Shown one piece after another: positions 26,293 to 34,324 of a stretch of DNA of 39,597 nucleotides (positions are counted from its first letter, which is position 1; each line of letters opens with the position of its first letter). A program made the position numbers and the translations under genes. The notes under the pieces are model-generated. The model saw only the letters and a program-made list of their open reading frames with translations, was not told the DNA's origin and ran no database searches. The stretch is taken from NCBI RefSeq assembly GCF_937910895.1, contig NZ_CALEMI010000124.1, positions 1-39,597 on the forward strand. Direction: 5' to 3'. The DNA comes from an uncultured Dokdonia sp. (GTDB lineage: Bacteria; Bacteroidota; Bacteroidia; Flavobacteriales; Flavobacteriaceae).

Positions 26293-26658
26293 TTAATTGT
26301 GTTGATTTAAAATAAATTTCAAATCTGCTGGAACTTCCATTTTCTTTAATGGCGGCACATTTGAACCACCTGTATTACCTTTAGGGACGTGATCAATGAA
26401 TGATTTCCACCCACCCACAAGTAACCGTATCAATTGTCCAACAATTTCTCTAAAGTCCTTATGTCTAAAACCAAATTTCAACATTAACCAATGCGAGTAG
26501 CTGTGCTCAAATGGATAGGATTGACCAATTATATGAGAGCGTTCCAAGTGTTGCCACGCTGTTGACCAGTTTTGTTCCTTTAAAGCAACTCGATATGATT
26601 CTATCTCTTTATCATAGTACGCTTTTAATGCTGTGGGAATGGCAATATTAAATTTCAT
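26293..26658 (-). CDS. DUF3703 family protein
   Basis: A 121-aa protein matching my memory of DUF3703, a family repeatedly found beside heavy-metal efflux genes and of unknown biochemistry. Family-like features are WQHLERSHIIGQ, the His-rich HSYSHWLMLKFGFRHKD, and GQLIRLL. The conserved His and Glu residues could bind metal, but this is inference. No signal peptide or membrane span is present. It is tightly packed, 9 bp after the SpoIIAA-like gene and 5 bp before the P1B ATPase. Confidence 0.8.
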   Translation of the reverse strand: MKFNIAIPTALKAYYDKEIESYRVALKEQNWSTAWQHLERSHIIGQSYPFEHSYSHWLMLKFGFRHKDFREIVGQLIRLLVGGWKSFIDHVPKGNTGGSNVPPLKKMEVPADLKFILNQHN

Positions 26659-26667
26659 TTATTCGAC

Positions 26668-27024
26668 TTATAGATTAATCCATTCTTGTGCATCATCTTT
26701 ATTTTCTAGTTCAAAAAATCTTACTTCAGAACTGGTAAAGAAATCAGTAGCTTTTGCTACCCATTTTTGCCAATCTTTATCGCCTACAAAAGCCATTTTT
26801 CCGTAGTCTGAAATATGAGCCGCATCTACTTTTATATCTTCCCAAAAACCCTTTAGGGTATAGCCTTTAAAATCGACCAATTCAAAATAGAAATGGGCTT
26901 TCATTCCTTTATCAATAATATCGTAAATGAGTGTATGAATTTTTTCTACATCGTTTTTTGAAACCTTTTTTGTGATGCGAGCTGCAATTACATTTTCCTT
27001 ATCCGAACTTATTATCTGTATCAT
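26668..27024 (-). CDS. SpoIIAA-like (STAS-fold) protein
   Basis: A 118-aa cytoplasmic protein of the SpoIIAA-like family (PF11964 type), with the typical VIAARITKKVSKNDVEKI start, HFYFELVDFKGYTLKGFWED middle, and KMAFVGDKDWQKW before a C-terminal helix. The function of stand-alone members is not known. It is the first gene after the Fur-family regulator, with its own promoter candidate and a palindromic box (27047-27083), and it leads the DUF3703-ATPase segment of the operon. Confidence 0.8.
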   Translation of the reverse strand: MIQIISSDKENVIAARITKKVSKNDVEKIHTLIYDIIDKGMKAHFYFELVDFKGYTLKGFWEDIKVDAAHISDYGKMAFVGDKDWQKWVAKATDFFTSSEVRFFELENKDDAQEWINL

Positions 27025-27046
27025 TTTATCAGTTTTTTTAATTTGT

Positions 27047-27083
27047 TAAATTTAATGAAATGATTGCGCAACAGTTGTGCAAA
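27047..27083 (-). promoter_or_regulatory. Promoter and Fur-type box A, upstream of the SpoIIAA-like gene
   Basis: The - strand has TTTGCA-N6-TTGC and, 25 bases after TTTG, the -7 element TAAATTTA (27047-27054). The box core at 27064-27082 is a 9-1-9 inverted repeat, TTGCGCAACAGTTGTGCAA on the + strand, with one mismatch. The same box and spacing occur at 34282-34318. Confidence 0.6.
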
Positions 27084-27084
27084 G

Positions 27085-27498
27085 TCAACCACTACACTTT
27101 TCACAAATACCTGTCACAACAAGATTTACATCTTCTGCAATATATTTATCAGGTAGGTTGATGTGTGGTATTTTATGTTCTGTCAAGCAAACAGTTTCGT
27201 CACAATTACTGCAATGAAAATGCAAGTGTAAATCTTGATCTATCTCGCAATTGCAACCTGGTTCACACAATGCGTATTTTGTGATTCCTGTTCCATCTTC
27301 TATTTGGTGTACAATACCGTTTTCTTCAAAAGTCTTTAATGTTCTAAAAATGGTAGATCGTTCCGCTTTCGCGAAAGCGGTTTCTATGTCCAATAATGCC
27401 TGTGCATTATCTTTTTGTGCTAGATGCTTGTAAATTAAGATGCGCATAGCTGTAGGACGCACTTCGTGATCGTTTAATGTTTTTTCTATTTCAGTCAT
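27085..27498 (-). CDS. Fur-family metal-responsive transcriptional regulator
   Basis: A 137-aa repressor-type protein. The start at 27498 (MTEIEKTLNDHEVRPT) overlaps the CDF stop by 8 bp and fits the family; a longer in-frame start at 27564 would lie deep inside the CDF gene. The winged-helix part includes VRPTAMRILIYKHL and RSTIFRTLKTFEENGIV. Metal sites: the His-rich DLHLHFHCSNC and the Cys pairs CSNC and CEKC (structural zinc), plus CEPGCNC. Residues 41-45 are AFAKA from the palindrome, just before the DNA-reading helix. It is probably a Zn- or broad metal-sensing Fur homologue that controls this operon through boxes at 27064 and 34301. Confidence 0.88.
   Translation of the reverse strand: MTEIEKTLNDHEVRPTAMRILIYKHLAQKDNAQALLDIETAFAKAERSTIFRTLKTFEENGIVHQIEDGTGITKYALCEPGCNCEIDQDLHLHFHCSNCDETVCLTEHKIPHINLPDKYIAEDVNLVVTGICEKCSG
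27364..27379. repeat. Iterated palindrome, copy 6
   Basis: A perfect CGCTTTCGCGAAAGCG inside the Fur-family gene, read as AFAKA between the DNA-binding helices (residues 41-45). Confidence 0.9.
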
Positions 27499-28132
27499 TT
27501 TGTGCGATGTTATAATTAATATCTTTTGCCTTGTTGTACGCTTCCCAACCTTCTTTTGCTGCATACGGGACGATAAGTAATGCTGCTACGGGATCTGCCC
27601 ACCACCAGCCCAGCCAGTTGACCAATAGCAATCCGATCAATACAACTACAGTCTGATACAAACAAATAAAGGTATCCTTGGCATCTGCCAATAAGCCTGG
27701 ACTGTCCAACTTATTACCGTACTTTCTCTTGTAATAAATCAAAATAGGATTCACGACTAGCGAGACCAATAGTATAATAAGTCCAAGAGTACTCCAGCTT
27801 GCAGTTTCCTTAGTGATAAGTTTGGTAATCGAGTCGTAGGAAATGAAAATGCAGATGAGCGTAAATGAAACTGCAATCACGTTCAAAGTGATTTTTTGTC
27901 TCCGCTTTACTTTTTCTTCATCGATGCCTTTGAGTTCGCCGTGTAATCGCCATCCCAATGTTGCTGCACTTATTACTTCTATAACGCTATCTAAAGCCCA
28001 ACCTATCAAGGCTGAACTATTTGCCGTGATTCCTGCTATGAGTGACACAACTACTTCTATAACATCATAAATAACATTCCAGATTTGAAGCGTTCTGGCT
28101 TGTTTTAGATTATTTCTTCTTGTCTTATCCAT
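27491..28132 (-). CDS. Cation transporter of CDF type lacking the C-terminal domain
   Basis: A 213-aa membrane protein with about six hydrophobic segments, related to cation diffusion facilitators that exchange Zn/Cd/Co for protons. The TM2 metal region reads ALDSVIEVIS and the TM5 region ADAKDT, so acidic residues replace some of the usual His/Asp ligands. The cytoplasmic metal-binding C-terminal domain of normal ~300-aa CDFs is missing, as in other short cation-transporter proteins. It starts 5 bp after czcB of module 2, and its stop overlaps the Fur-family start. Specificity is not predictable. Confidence 0.8.
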   Translation of the reverse strand: MDKTRRNNLKQARTLQIWNVIYDVIEVVVSLIAGITANSSALIGWALDSVIEVISAATLGWRLHGELKGIDEEKVKRRQKITLNVIAVSFTLICIFISYDSITKLITKETASWSTLGLIILLVSLVVNPILIYYKRKYGNKLDSPGLLADAKDTFICLYQTVVVLIGLLLVNWLGWWWADPVAALLIVPYAAKEGWEAYNKAKDINYNIAQND

Positions 28133-28137
28133 AGTTA

Positions 28138-29331
28138 TTAATGTTCGTGTTCAGTTTCTCCCTTTTTCATTTCTCCCATCAGGTAATAGGCATTATTGTA
28201 TGCAAAAAGAGCATTAGGATCTGGAGTTTCAAAAAAGCGTATGGCAATCCACTCGCCATCTTTCTCGCCTTTAGTAACCTCTACTGGTGTAAAACTCCAC
28301 GCATCGTCTTCCCTTTGCGCTGTAAATACATAGTTCTTTCCAGCTTCTGTAACTATAGCACTTTCAGGAAATGCTGTAGTCTTCTCATTATCAACTTCAA
28401 TCTTACCTTTAATATACATTCCAGGGATAAGACCACCTTCTTTATTTTCGATTTCAGCGTGAACGTGAACTGCTTTTGGGTCCTGCTCAAAAGTCTGGCT
28501 GACTGAATAAATCTTTGCTTCCAGTTCTTTTCCTGGTCGAGATTGAATGCTGAACCGTACCTTTTGTCCCTTCTTCACTTTGTCCACATCCTTTTCAAAA
28601 ACCATCAAATCTGCGTGTACGTGGTCTGTATCTACTATTTCCATTAGATTGGTCTGTGGCTCCACGTATTGACCAGTTTTTATGAAAACTTTTTCTACCA
28701 CACCTGCAATAGGACTGCGCAATGCAACACGCTGATAAATTGTACCATTGCGCACGCCACTCACATTAATATTATACTGTCGTAATTGTGCTTCCAGCCC
28801 GTTTACCATTGCAGTAGATGCTTGATAATCTGCCGTGGCTTTTTGATAATTCATACCAGATGCTACGCCAGCTTCGTAAAGCTTTTTTTGACGTTCATAT
28901 TCTTGTTTTAAAAACCGACTATTGCTGTATGCATTTAGGTAATCACTCTGTATCTGTATAATACTGGGATGAGATAGATAGGCAACTGCTTGATTCTTTT
29001 TGACTTGGTCGCCCTCTATTACCTCTATGGATGCAATATTTGCTCCCGTAAGCGCTGTAATATTTGCTTCATTTTGCGGTGGCACTTCCAACGTACCGTT
29101 TGCTTCTACATAACCGCTCATACTGCGTTGAGAGAGCGTATCAATTTCCATCTGCAAGGCTTCAAACTGTTGTGCTGTGAGCATCACTTCTTCAGTTTCG
29201 CCTTCTGTATGGCTTTCTTCAGTTTGTGTACTTTCTTTAGTTTCATCTTTGGCAGTTTTTGAGTCGCCACAACTGGTCAATAATAATGCTAATAGCATCG
29301 CTGTAATAGGTATATATTTTATCGTTTTCAT
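28138..29331 (-). CDS. czcB: RND metal-efflux periplasmic adaptor lipoprotein, module 2
   Basis: A 397-aa membrane-fusion protein. The start at 29331 gives MKTIKYIPITAMLLALLLTS then Cys, a lipoprotein signal. It lies 4 bp after the CzcA-CzcC stop, whereas the longer frame from 29370 would overlap it. An acidic region (residues ~25-55, rich in Glu/Thr with a single His) precedes the barrel-sandwich (ITALTGANIASIEVIEGDQV), a hairpin, and IAGVVEKVFIKTGQYVEPQ. It ends EHEH, a possible metal-binding tail. It is the counterpart of the adaptor at 11008-12153 and should bridge the second pump. Confidence 0.92.
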   Translation of the reverse strand: MKTIKYIPITAMLLALLLTSCGDSKTAKDETKESTQTEESHTEGETEEVMLTAQQFEALQMEIDTLSQRSMSGYVEANGTLEVPPQNEANITALTGANIASIEVIEGDQVKKNQAVAYLSHPSIIQIQSDYLNAYSNSRFLKQEYERQKKLYEAGVASGMNYQKATADYQASTAMVNGLEAQLRQYNINVSGVRNGTIYQRVALRSPIAGVVEKVFIKTGQYVEPQTNLMEIVDTDHVHADLMVFEKDVDKVKKGQKVRFSIQSRPGKELEAKIYSVSQTFEQDPKAVHVHAEIENKEGGLIPGMYIKGKIEVDNEKTTAFPESAIVTEAGKNYVFTAQREDDAWSFTPVEVTKGEKDGEWIAIRFFETPDPNALFAYNNAYYLMGEMKKGETEHEH

Positions 29332-29335
29332 ATTT

Positions 29336-32300
29336 TTAGTTTTGAAAATATTGTAATTCAAACAAGACATCTAAATAATTATCGAGTGCGTCCAGCGCAT
29401 CTATTTCTGTTTGTATGGCATCGCGTATGATTTGCGTGAATGCGGCATAATCCAGCGCTCCTTCCTTGTAAGCGAGCAATGCGCCTTTACGCTGGTCTAT
29501 GGCAAGTGGCAGCGCTTCGGTTTTATAGAAAAACCAGGTGTCTCGCCACTTTGTAAAATTTTGCCGTGCCTGTATGAATTGTGATTGCAACTCTCGTTGT
29601 TTGAAAGTAGCATTTGTTTCTACTATCTGTGTATCCAGTTTTGCAGTCTTTGCACGACTGCGGTCTGGACCAGAAAATAACGGAATGGAAATTCCAGCTT
29701 GATAGGTATAAAAACCACTATCGCCATTTACACGTTGTAATCCACCTTGCAGATTGAACTTGGGTAATAAGTTTGCTCTAGCTGCGTCGTAGCTTGCTTG
29801 TGCTTCATCTATACGCTTTCGCGAAAGCAATAAATCAGGATGTTCATCTAATGTATCATCGGCATCCAAAATCGAAATTTCGGTAGCTTCCAAATCATCA
29901 GTTACGGTATACATCGTTTCTGGTGTTAACCAAAGATTGAGTTTTTGTAACGCGATGAAATAATCAATTTCTGCCTGCTGAAATTTGTTATTGATTTGCA
30001 AGACCTGATTACGCGCGGCGGCATATTCCAACCGTGAAATAGCTTCGACTTCGTAATTGAGTTCTACAGATTTTGAAAATTGACCATAAATGCTATCCAA
30101 TTCACGGTACAAAAAGAACTTCTTTTTTGCTTGAAATGTTTCTGACCACGCTCTTTTGACTTCTAGTTCTATCTGAATTCCAGAAAGGTTAAATGCAGTT
30201 TGTGCCAACTCGATACGTTGTTGTTGCAAACGTTTTTTGGCTCCTATGCCCAATAGATCAATATTCTGTTGCCCAATGCCTATCACGGTATAAATGCCTT
30301 GACCGTCTGCAATCTCTTCGCCACCAGTAAAAACTTGGGTATTACCGAAGTCGTAAGCAATGCCCTTAAGTGCGTTCTGTCTTTCGATTTCGAGTTGGCT
30401 CGCTTTCAGCACAGGATAATTCTCTTTGGCAATTTCAATGGCTTGTGAAATTGCGATGGGTATGATGTTGTCCTGTACAACAATGTCTTGCACAGGTGCT
30501 TGTGGTTGTTGCGCTTTCGCGAAAGCGGTGCCACCTAACATAAAACCAACTACCAAAATCGTAGTTAACGCTTGCGAATTAAAAGAACCAATCTTGTTCA
30601 GATCTTTGCGCTCACGTCTCTTTTCTATAAATGTATAAAGTACGGGAAGAACGATTAATGTAAGCAGCGTTGCCGTAAGCATACCACCTATAACCACCGT
30701 CGCAAGCGGCTGTTGCACTTCTGCACCAGCCGATGTGGAAAATGCCATAGGTAAAAAGCCAAAAATATCTGTGGTGGCCGTGAGCATAATAGGTCGAATA
30801 CGTTCTTTAGTCCCTTGAAATATTCTATCTTTTATGCTTATAACGCCTTCTTCTTTAAGAGAATTAAATCGGTTAATAAGTACCAAACCGTTAAGAACTG
30901 CGACACCAAATAGTACTATAAATCCTACACCCGCCGAGATGCTAAATGGCATACCGCGAAGCCATAAAGCAAATACACCACCTATGGCTGCCAAGGGAAT
31001 CGCGATGTAAATCATTAAAGATTGTGAAAAGGATTTTAATGCAAAGTATAGCAGTATTAAGATTAAAAACAGGGCGATGGGCACAACGATTATTAAACGA
31101 TCCTTTGCGCTTTGTAGGTTTTCAAACTCTCCACCATAGGTAATATAATACCCTGATGGTAAGTCCAATTCATCATCCAGTTTTTGTTGAATATCCTTTA
31201 CGACAGATTCTACATCTCTGCCTCGTGCATTTACACCTACATACGTTCTTCTATACGTATTGTCACGTGAGATTTGCATAGGTCCAGGGACATATTCAAT
31301 CTCGGCTATTTCGATAATGGGCACCTGAATACCATCCTTAAGGTCAATATACATATTACGTAGGTCATCAATACTTTTTCTATGGCTTTCATCAAATCGT
31401 ACCACGAGATCAAATCGCTTTTCACCCTCAAAGATGACTCCAGCGGTTCCGCCAGCAAAAGCGGTACTTACGTAATCATTTACTTTTTGAATATTCAGTC
31501 CGTATTGCGCCATTTTATCACGCCTATATTTTACGGTCATCTGTGGTAATCCAGCAGTACGTTCTGCACTCACATCACCAGCACCAGGAACGGTCTGTAT
31601 AATAGTTGCCATTTCCTGAACCTTTTCTGATAAAATCTCTAAATCCTCGCCATACAGCTTTACAGCAATATCTTCTCTTACGCCTTCTAACAGCTCGTTA
31701 AATCTCAATTCGACTGGTTGGGTAAAAACTAAATTTACACCTACCAGTTCATCATCCAGTTTATCTCTTATAGCATCTATTAAACCTTCTTTAGTAGAAG
31801 CTGTTGTCCACTCGTCCATATCCTTATTAAGGATAATGTACATATCTGCAATATCCATAGGCATAGGATCTGTAGGAATATCTGCAACACCTATACGAGC
31901 AGTTACCGTCTTGATTTCAGGAAAACTTTCTAATAGTATGGTTTCTATTTTCTTGGAAACTTCAATAGATTCTGTTAGCGAACTTCCTGGTCTTATAAGT
32001 GCCTGCATTGCTAAATCTCCTTCATCAAGCTGTGGTACAAATTCTCCTCCCATATTAGAAAATATGAAACCAGCTATAACAAGTAGTACGGCAGCAGCTG
32101 ATAAAACGATAAACTTCAGTTTAAGAGCACCTTTTAATAAAGGCATATACGCACTATGAATAGCACCTATGATTTTATCACTTATCTTTTCGAGCCAGCG
32201 CTCAAATTTGCCAAACGAATTTTTGGTGTTTTGTACTGGTTTCATAAAAAGTGCTGCCATCATAGGAACATAGGTAAGACATAAAATGATGGCACCTATC

Positions 32301-33757
32301 ATTGCAAACCCAAAGGTGTATGCCATAGGTTTAAACATTTTACCTTCTACACCAGTAAGAAAAAGTATAGGTGTAAAAACAATGAGAATAATAATCTGTC
32401 CAAAGAACGCAGAACCCATCATCGTGCTTCCGGCATCATAGGCAACTTTATCCATCACTCCTTGATTGAATTTTAGCTTACCAGACCTTATTCTTTTTTG
32501 GATTTCATACACCGTTCCTTCAATAATAATCACAGCACCATCTATGATGATTCCAAAATCTATTGCTCCCAAACTCATCAAGTTTGCCCATACATTAAAC
32601 TGCTTCATAAGAATAAAGGCAAAAAGTAAGGACAATGGTATCGTAGTGGCAGTTATAATTCCACCTCTTAAACTACCCAACAATAGGACAAGTGCAAAAA
32701 TCACAATCAAGGCACCTTCGAGAAGATTGGTTTTAACCGTATCGGTGGTTCTTGCAATAAGCTCACTACGATCAATTATTGGGGCGATAGTCAGGCCTTC
32801 TGGCAGAGATTTTTCAATTTCTGCCATACGATCCTTTACATTTTGAATGACTGCATTGGGATTAGAGCCCTTGAGCATCATTATCATACCGCCCACAGCT
32901 TCTTTACCGTCTTGTGTAAAAGCACCATAACGTACTTGACTCCCAAAATGGACGCGTGTTGCCACATCTCCAATAGTAATAGGAATGTTGCCCTCATTAA
33001 TAATGGAAATATCATTAATGTCTTCCAAAGAGCGAATTAGACCTTCGCCTCTTATAAAATTTGACATTTTATTTTTCTCTATATACGCGCCACCAGTATT
33101 TACGTTGTTCTTTGCGAGAGCCTCATACACTTGTGAAATGCTGATGCCCATACTGTTTAACTTCTCTGGATCGACAGCAACTTCATATTGTTTTATGCTA
33201 CCGCCATAAGAGTTGACTTCTACCACACCTTCCAATAATGTGAGTTGTCTTTTGATAACCCAATCTTGCACGGTGCGCAGTTCCATAGGCGAATACTTGG
33301 TTTCAAAACCTTCTTTTGGTTGAATTGTGTATTCATAAATTTGACCTAATCCTGTGGAAATAGGACCCATAGATGGACTTCCAAATTTTTCAGGAATAGA
33401 TTCTCCAAGTTCGTTGAGTTTTTCCCCTACCAGTTGTCTAGGAAGATAGGTTCCCATATCGTCTTCAAAAACGATGGTTACTACAGAGAGCCCAAATCGT
33501 GAAATGGATCTAATTTCGGTAACGCCTGGTAAATTACCCATAGATAGCTCTACGGGATACGTCACGAACTGTTCGATATCTTCCGTTCCCAGATTAGGCG
33601 ATTGCGTGATGACCTGCACCTGATTATTTGTAATATCTGGTACAGACCCAAGGTTTACTGTTGCCATTGACCAAATGCCAACTCCTATAAGAGTCAACGT
33701 AAAAAGACAAATGATAAATTTGTTATTGATTGAAAAATCAATGATTCTGTTAATCAT
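29336..33757 (-). CDS. czcA: CzcA-CzcC fusion: heavy-metal RND pump joined to outer-membrane factor, module 2
   Basis: A 1473-aa protein. The N-terminal ~1050 residues form a heavy-metal RND pump (VPDITNNQVQVITQSPN, TM4 DFGIIIDGAVIIIE, C-terminal GVAVLNGLVLINRF). The linker RRERKDLNK leads to a second signal-like segment (ILVVGFMLGGTAFAKA) near residue 1065-1080, then about 390 residues of TolC-type outer-membrane factor. AFAKA, encoded by the palindrome, sits where a signal peptidase would cut. A second palindrome copy lies in the outer-membrane part and is read in a different frame (LSRKR). The order of genes is the same as in module 1. Zn/Co/Cd export is most likely given the CDF, Fur-family and Zn-ATPase neighbours. 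Confidence 0.93.
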   Translation of the reverse strand: MINRIIDFSINNKFIICLFTLTLIGVGIWSMATVNLGSVPDITNNQVQVITQSPNLGTEDIEQFVTYPVELSMGNLPGVTEIRSISRFGLSVVTIVFEDDMGTYLPRQLVGEKLNELGESIPEKFGSPSMGPISTGLGQIYEYTIQPKEGFETKYSPMELRTVQDWVIKRQLTLLEGVVEVNSYGGSIKQYEVAVDPEKLNSMGISISQVYEALAKNNVNTGGAYIEKNKMSNFIRGEGLIRSLEDINDISIINEGNIPITIGDVATRVHFGSQVRYGAFTQDGKEAVGGMIMMLKGSNPNAVIQNVKDRMAEIEKSLPEGLTIAPIIDRSELIARTTDTVKTNLLEGALIVIFALVLLLGSLRGGIITATTIPLSLLFAFILMKQFNVWANLMSLGAIDFGIIIDGAVIIIEGTVYEIQKRIRSGKLKFNQGVMDKVAYDAGSTMMGSAFFGQIIILIVFTPILFLTGVEGKMFKPMAYTFGFAMIGAIILCLTYVPMMAALFMKPVQNTKNSFGKFERWLEKISDKIIGAIHSAYMPLLKGALKLKFIVLSAAAVLLVIAGFIFSNMGGEFVPQLDEGDLAMQALIRPGSSLTESIEVSKKIETILLESFPEIKTVTARIGVADIPTDPMPMDIADMYIILNKDMDEWTTASTKEGLIDAIRDKLDDELVGVNLVFTQPVELRFNELLEGVREDIAVKLYGEDLEILSEKVQEMATIIQTVPGAGDVSAERTAGLPQMTVKYRRDKMAQYGLNIQKVNDYVSTAFAGGTAGVIFEGEKRFDLVVRFDESHRKSIDDLRNMYIDLKDGIQVPIIEIAEIEYVPGPMQISRDNTYRRTYVGVNARGRDVESVVKDIQQKLDDELDLPSGYYITYGGEFENLQSAKDRLIIVVPIALFLILILLYFALKSFSQSLMIYIAIPLAAIGGVFALWLRGMPFSISAGVGFIVLFGVAVLNGLVLINRFNSLKEEGVISIKDRIFQGTKERIRPIMLTATTDIFGFLPMAFSTSAGAEVQQPLATVVIGGMLTATLLTLIVLPVLYTFIEKRRERKDLNKIGSFNSQALTTILVVGFMLGGTAFAKAQQPQAPVQDIVVQDNIIPIAISQAIEIAKENYPVLKASQLEIERQNALKGIAYDFGNTQVFTGGEEIADGQGIYTVIGIGQQNIDLLGIGAKKRLQQQRIELAQTAFNLSGIQIELEVKRAWSETFQAKKKFFLYRELDSIYGQFSKSVELNYEVEAISRLEYAAARNQVLQINNKFQQAEIDYFIALQKLNLWLTPETMYTVTDDLEATEISILDADDTLDEHPDLLLSRKRIDEAQASYDAARANLLPKFNLQGGLQRVNGDSGFYTYQAGISIPLFSGPDRSRAKTAKLDTQIVETNATFKQRELQSQFIQARQNFTKWRDTWFFYKTEALPLAIDQRKGALLAYKEGALDYAAFTQIIRDAIQTEIDALDALDNYLDVLFELQYFQN
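29814..29828. repeat. Iterated palindrome, copy 7 (alternate frame)
   Basis: The 14-bp core is intact at 29815-29828. It is the only coding copy not read as AFAKA; here it gives LSRKR. Confidence 0.9.
30512..30527. repeat. Iterated palindrome, copy 8
   Basis: A perfect CGCTTTCGCGAAAGCG read as AFAKA at residues 1078-1082, at the predicted signal-peptide cleavage site of the fused outer-membrane factor. Confidence 0.9.
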
Positions 33758-33794
33758 AGATTAATGTATTAATTCAGTTAAAAAACGAGTTTGC

Positions 33795-33809
33795 GTTTTC
33801 GCGAAAGCA
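33795..33809. repeat. Iterated palindrome, copy 9 (partial, intergenic)
   Basis: TTTTCGCGAAAGC, with one arm altered, in the 120-bp gap between the His-rich gene and the pump gene. It is the only non-coding copy. Confidence 0.7.
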
Positions 33810-33877
33810 AAAACATAGTTGAGCATTCCCATTAGGAAAACTTCAAAAAAGGATATAGTTATCCTATGAAAACTGAA

Positions 33878-34273
33878 TTATGCCCGTGGTGGCTGCAAAA
33901 GAGATTCCAGATATCTGGAATTAAATTGAAAAGAATAATGTGAATATGTCGCTCTTTCTTTAAAAAGAAGTGGCTTTAAGGCTAACGCGTTAGAAGGTGT
34001 TAAAAAAACTGTAGGATGACAGCATTGATGGTGTGAATGTACTGGTGCACTATCATCGTGCGGGCCGTCGTGATGGTCTTTATTATCGGCTTGATCACTG
34101 AAAATTACCTCTACTACATATTCATAAAAGGTATCTCCACCATACTCTTTATGCATTTGATAATGTGAAATAAAATGTGAGAATTTCTCTATTTGTTCAC
34201 ATATTTCCATATTGGCCGTTATTCCTTGAAAAAGGAATAACATTGACATTGATATAGAATAAAATGCTTTCAT
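33878..34273 (-). CDS. Small exported His-rich protein with C-terminal QPPR, module 2
   Basis: 131 aa; no named family recognised. A signal-like N-terminus (MKAFYSISMSMLFLFQG) is followed by IEKFSHFISHYQMHKEYGGD and a metal-ligand-rich segment (DNKDHHDGPHDDSAPVHSHH, then QCCH). The protein ends LESLLQPPRA. The paralogue at 16577-16975 shares length, layout and the QPPR end. It is the first gene of the second pump module, under a promoter with a Fur-type box. A periplasmic metal sensor, buffer or chaperone for the adjacent pump is the best guess. Confidence 0.75.
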   Translation of the reverse strand: MKAFYSISMSMLFLFQGITANMEICEQIEKFSHFISHYQMHKEYGGDTFYEYVVEVIFSDQADNKDHHDGPHDDSAPVHSHHQCCHPTVFLTPSNALALKPLLFKERATYSHYSFQFNSRYLESLLQPPRA

Positions 34274-34281
34274 TAATTATA

Positions 34282-34318
34282 CAAAGATAAAAGAATAATG
34301 ATGCAATTGAGTTGCAAA
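34282..34318 (-). promoter_or_regulatory. Promoter and Fur-type box B, upstream of metal module 2
   Basis: An exact -7 TATCTTTG (34282-34289) with TTTGCA-N6-TTGC placed 25 bases upstream. The box overlaps an imperfect inverted repeat, TGCAATTGAGTTGCA at 34302-34316. Position and spacing equal those at 27047-27083. Confidence 0.6.
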
Positions 34319-34324
34319 GGGATT

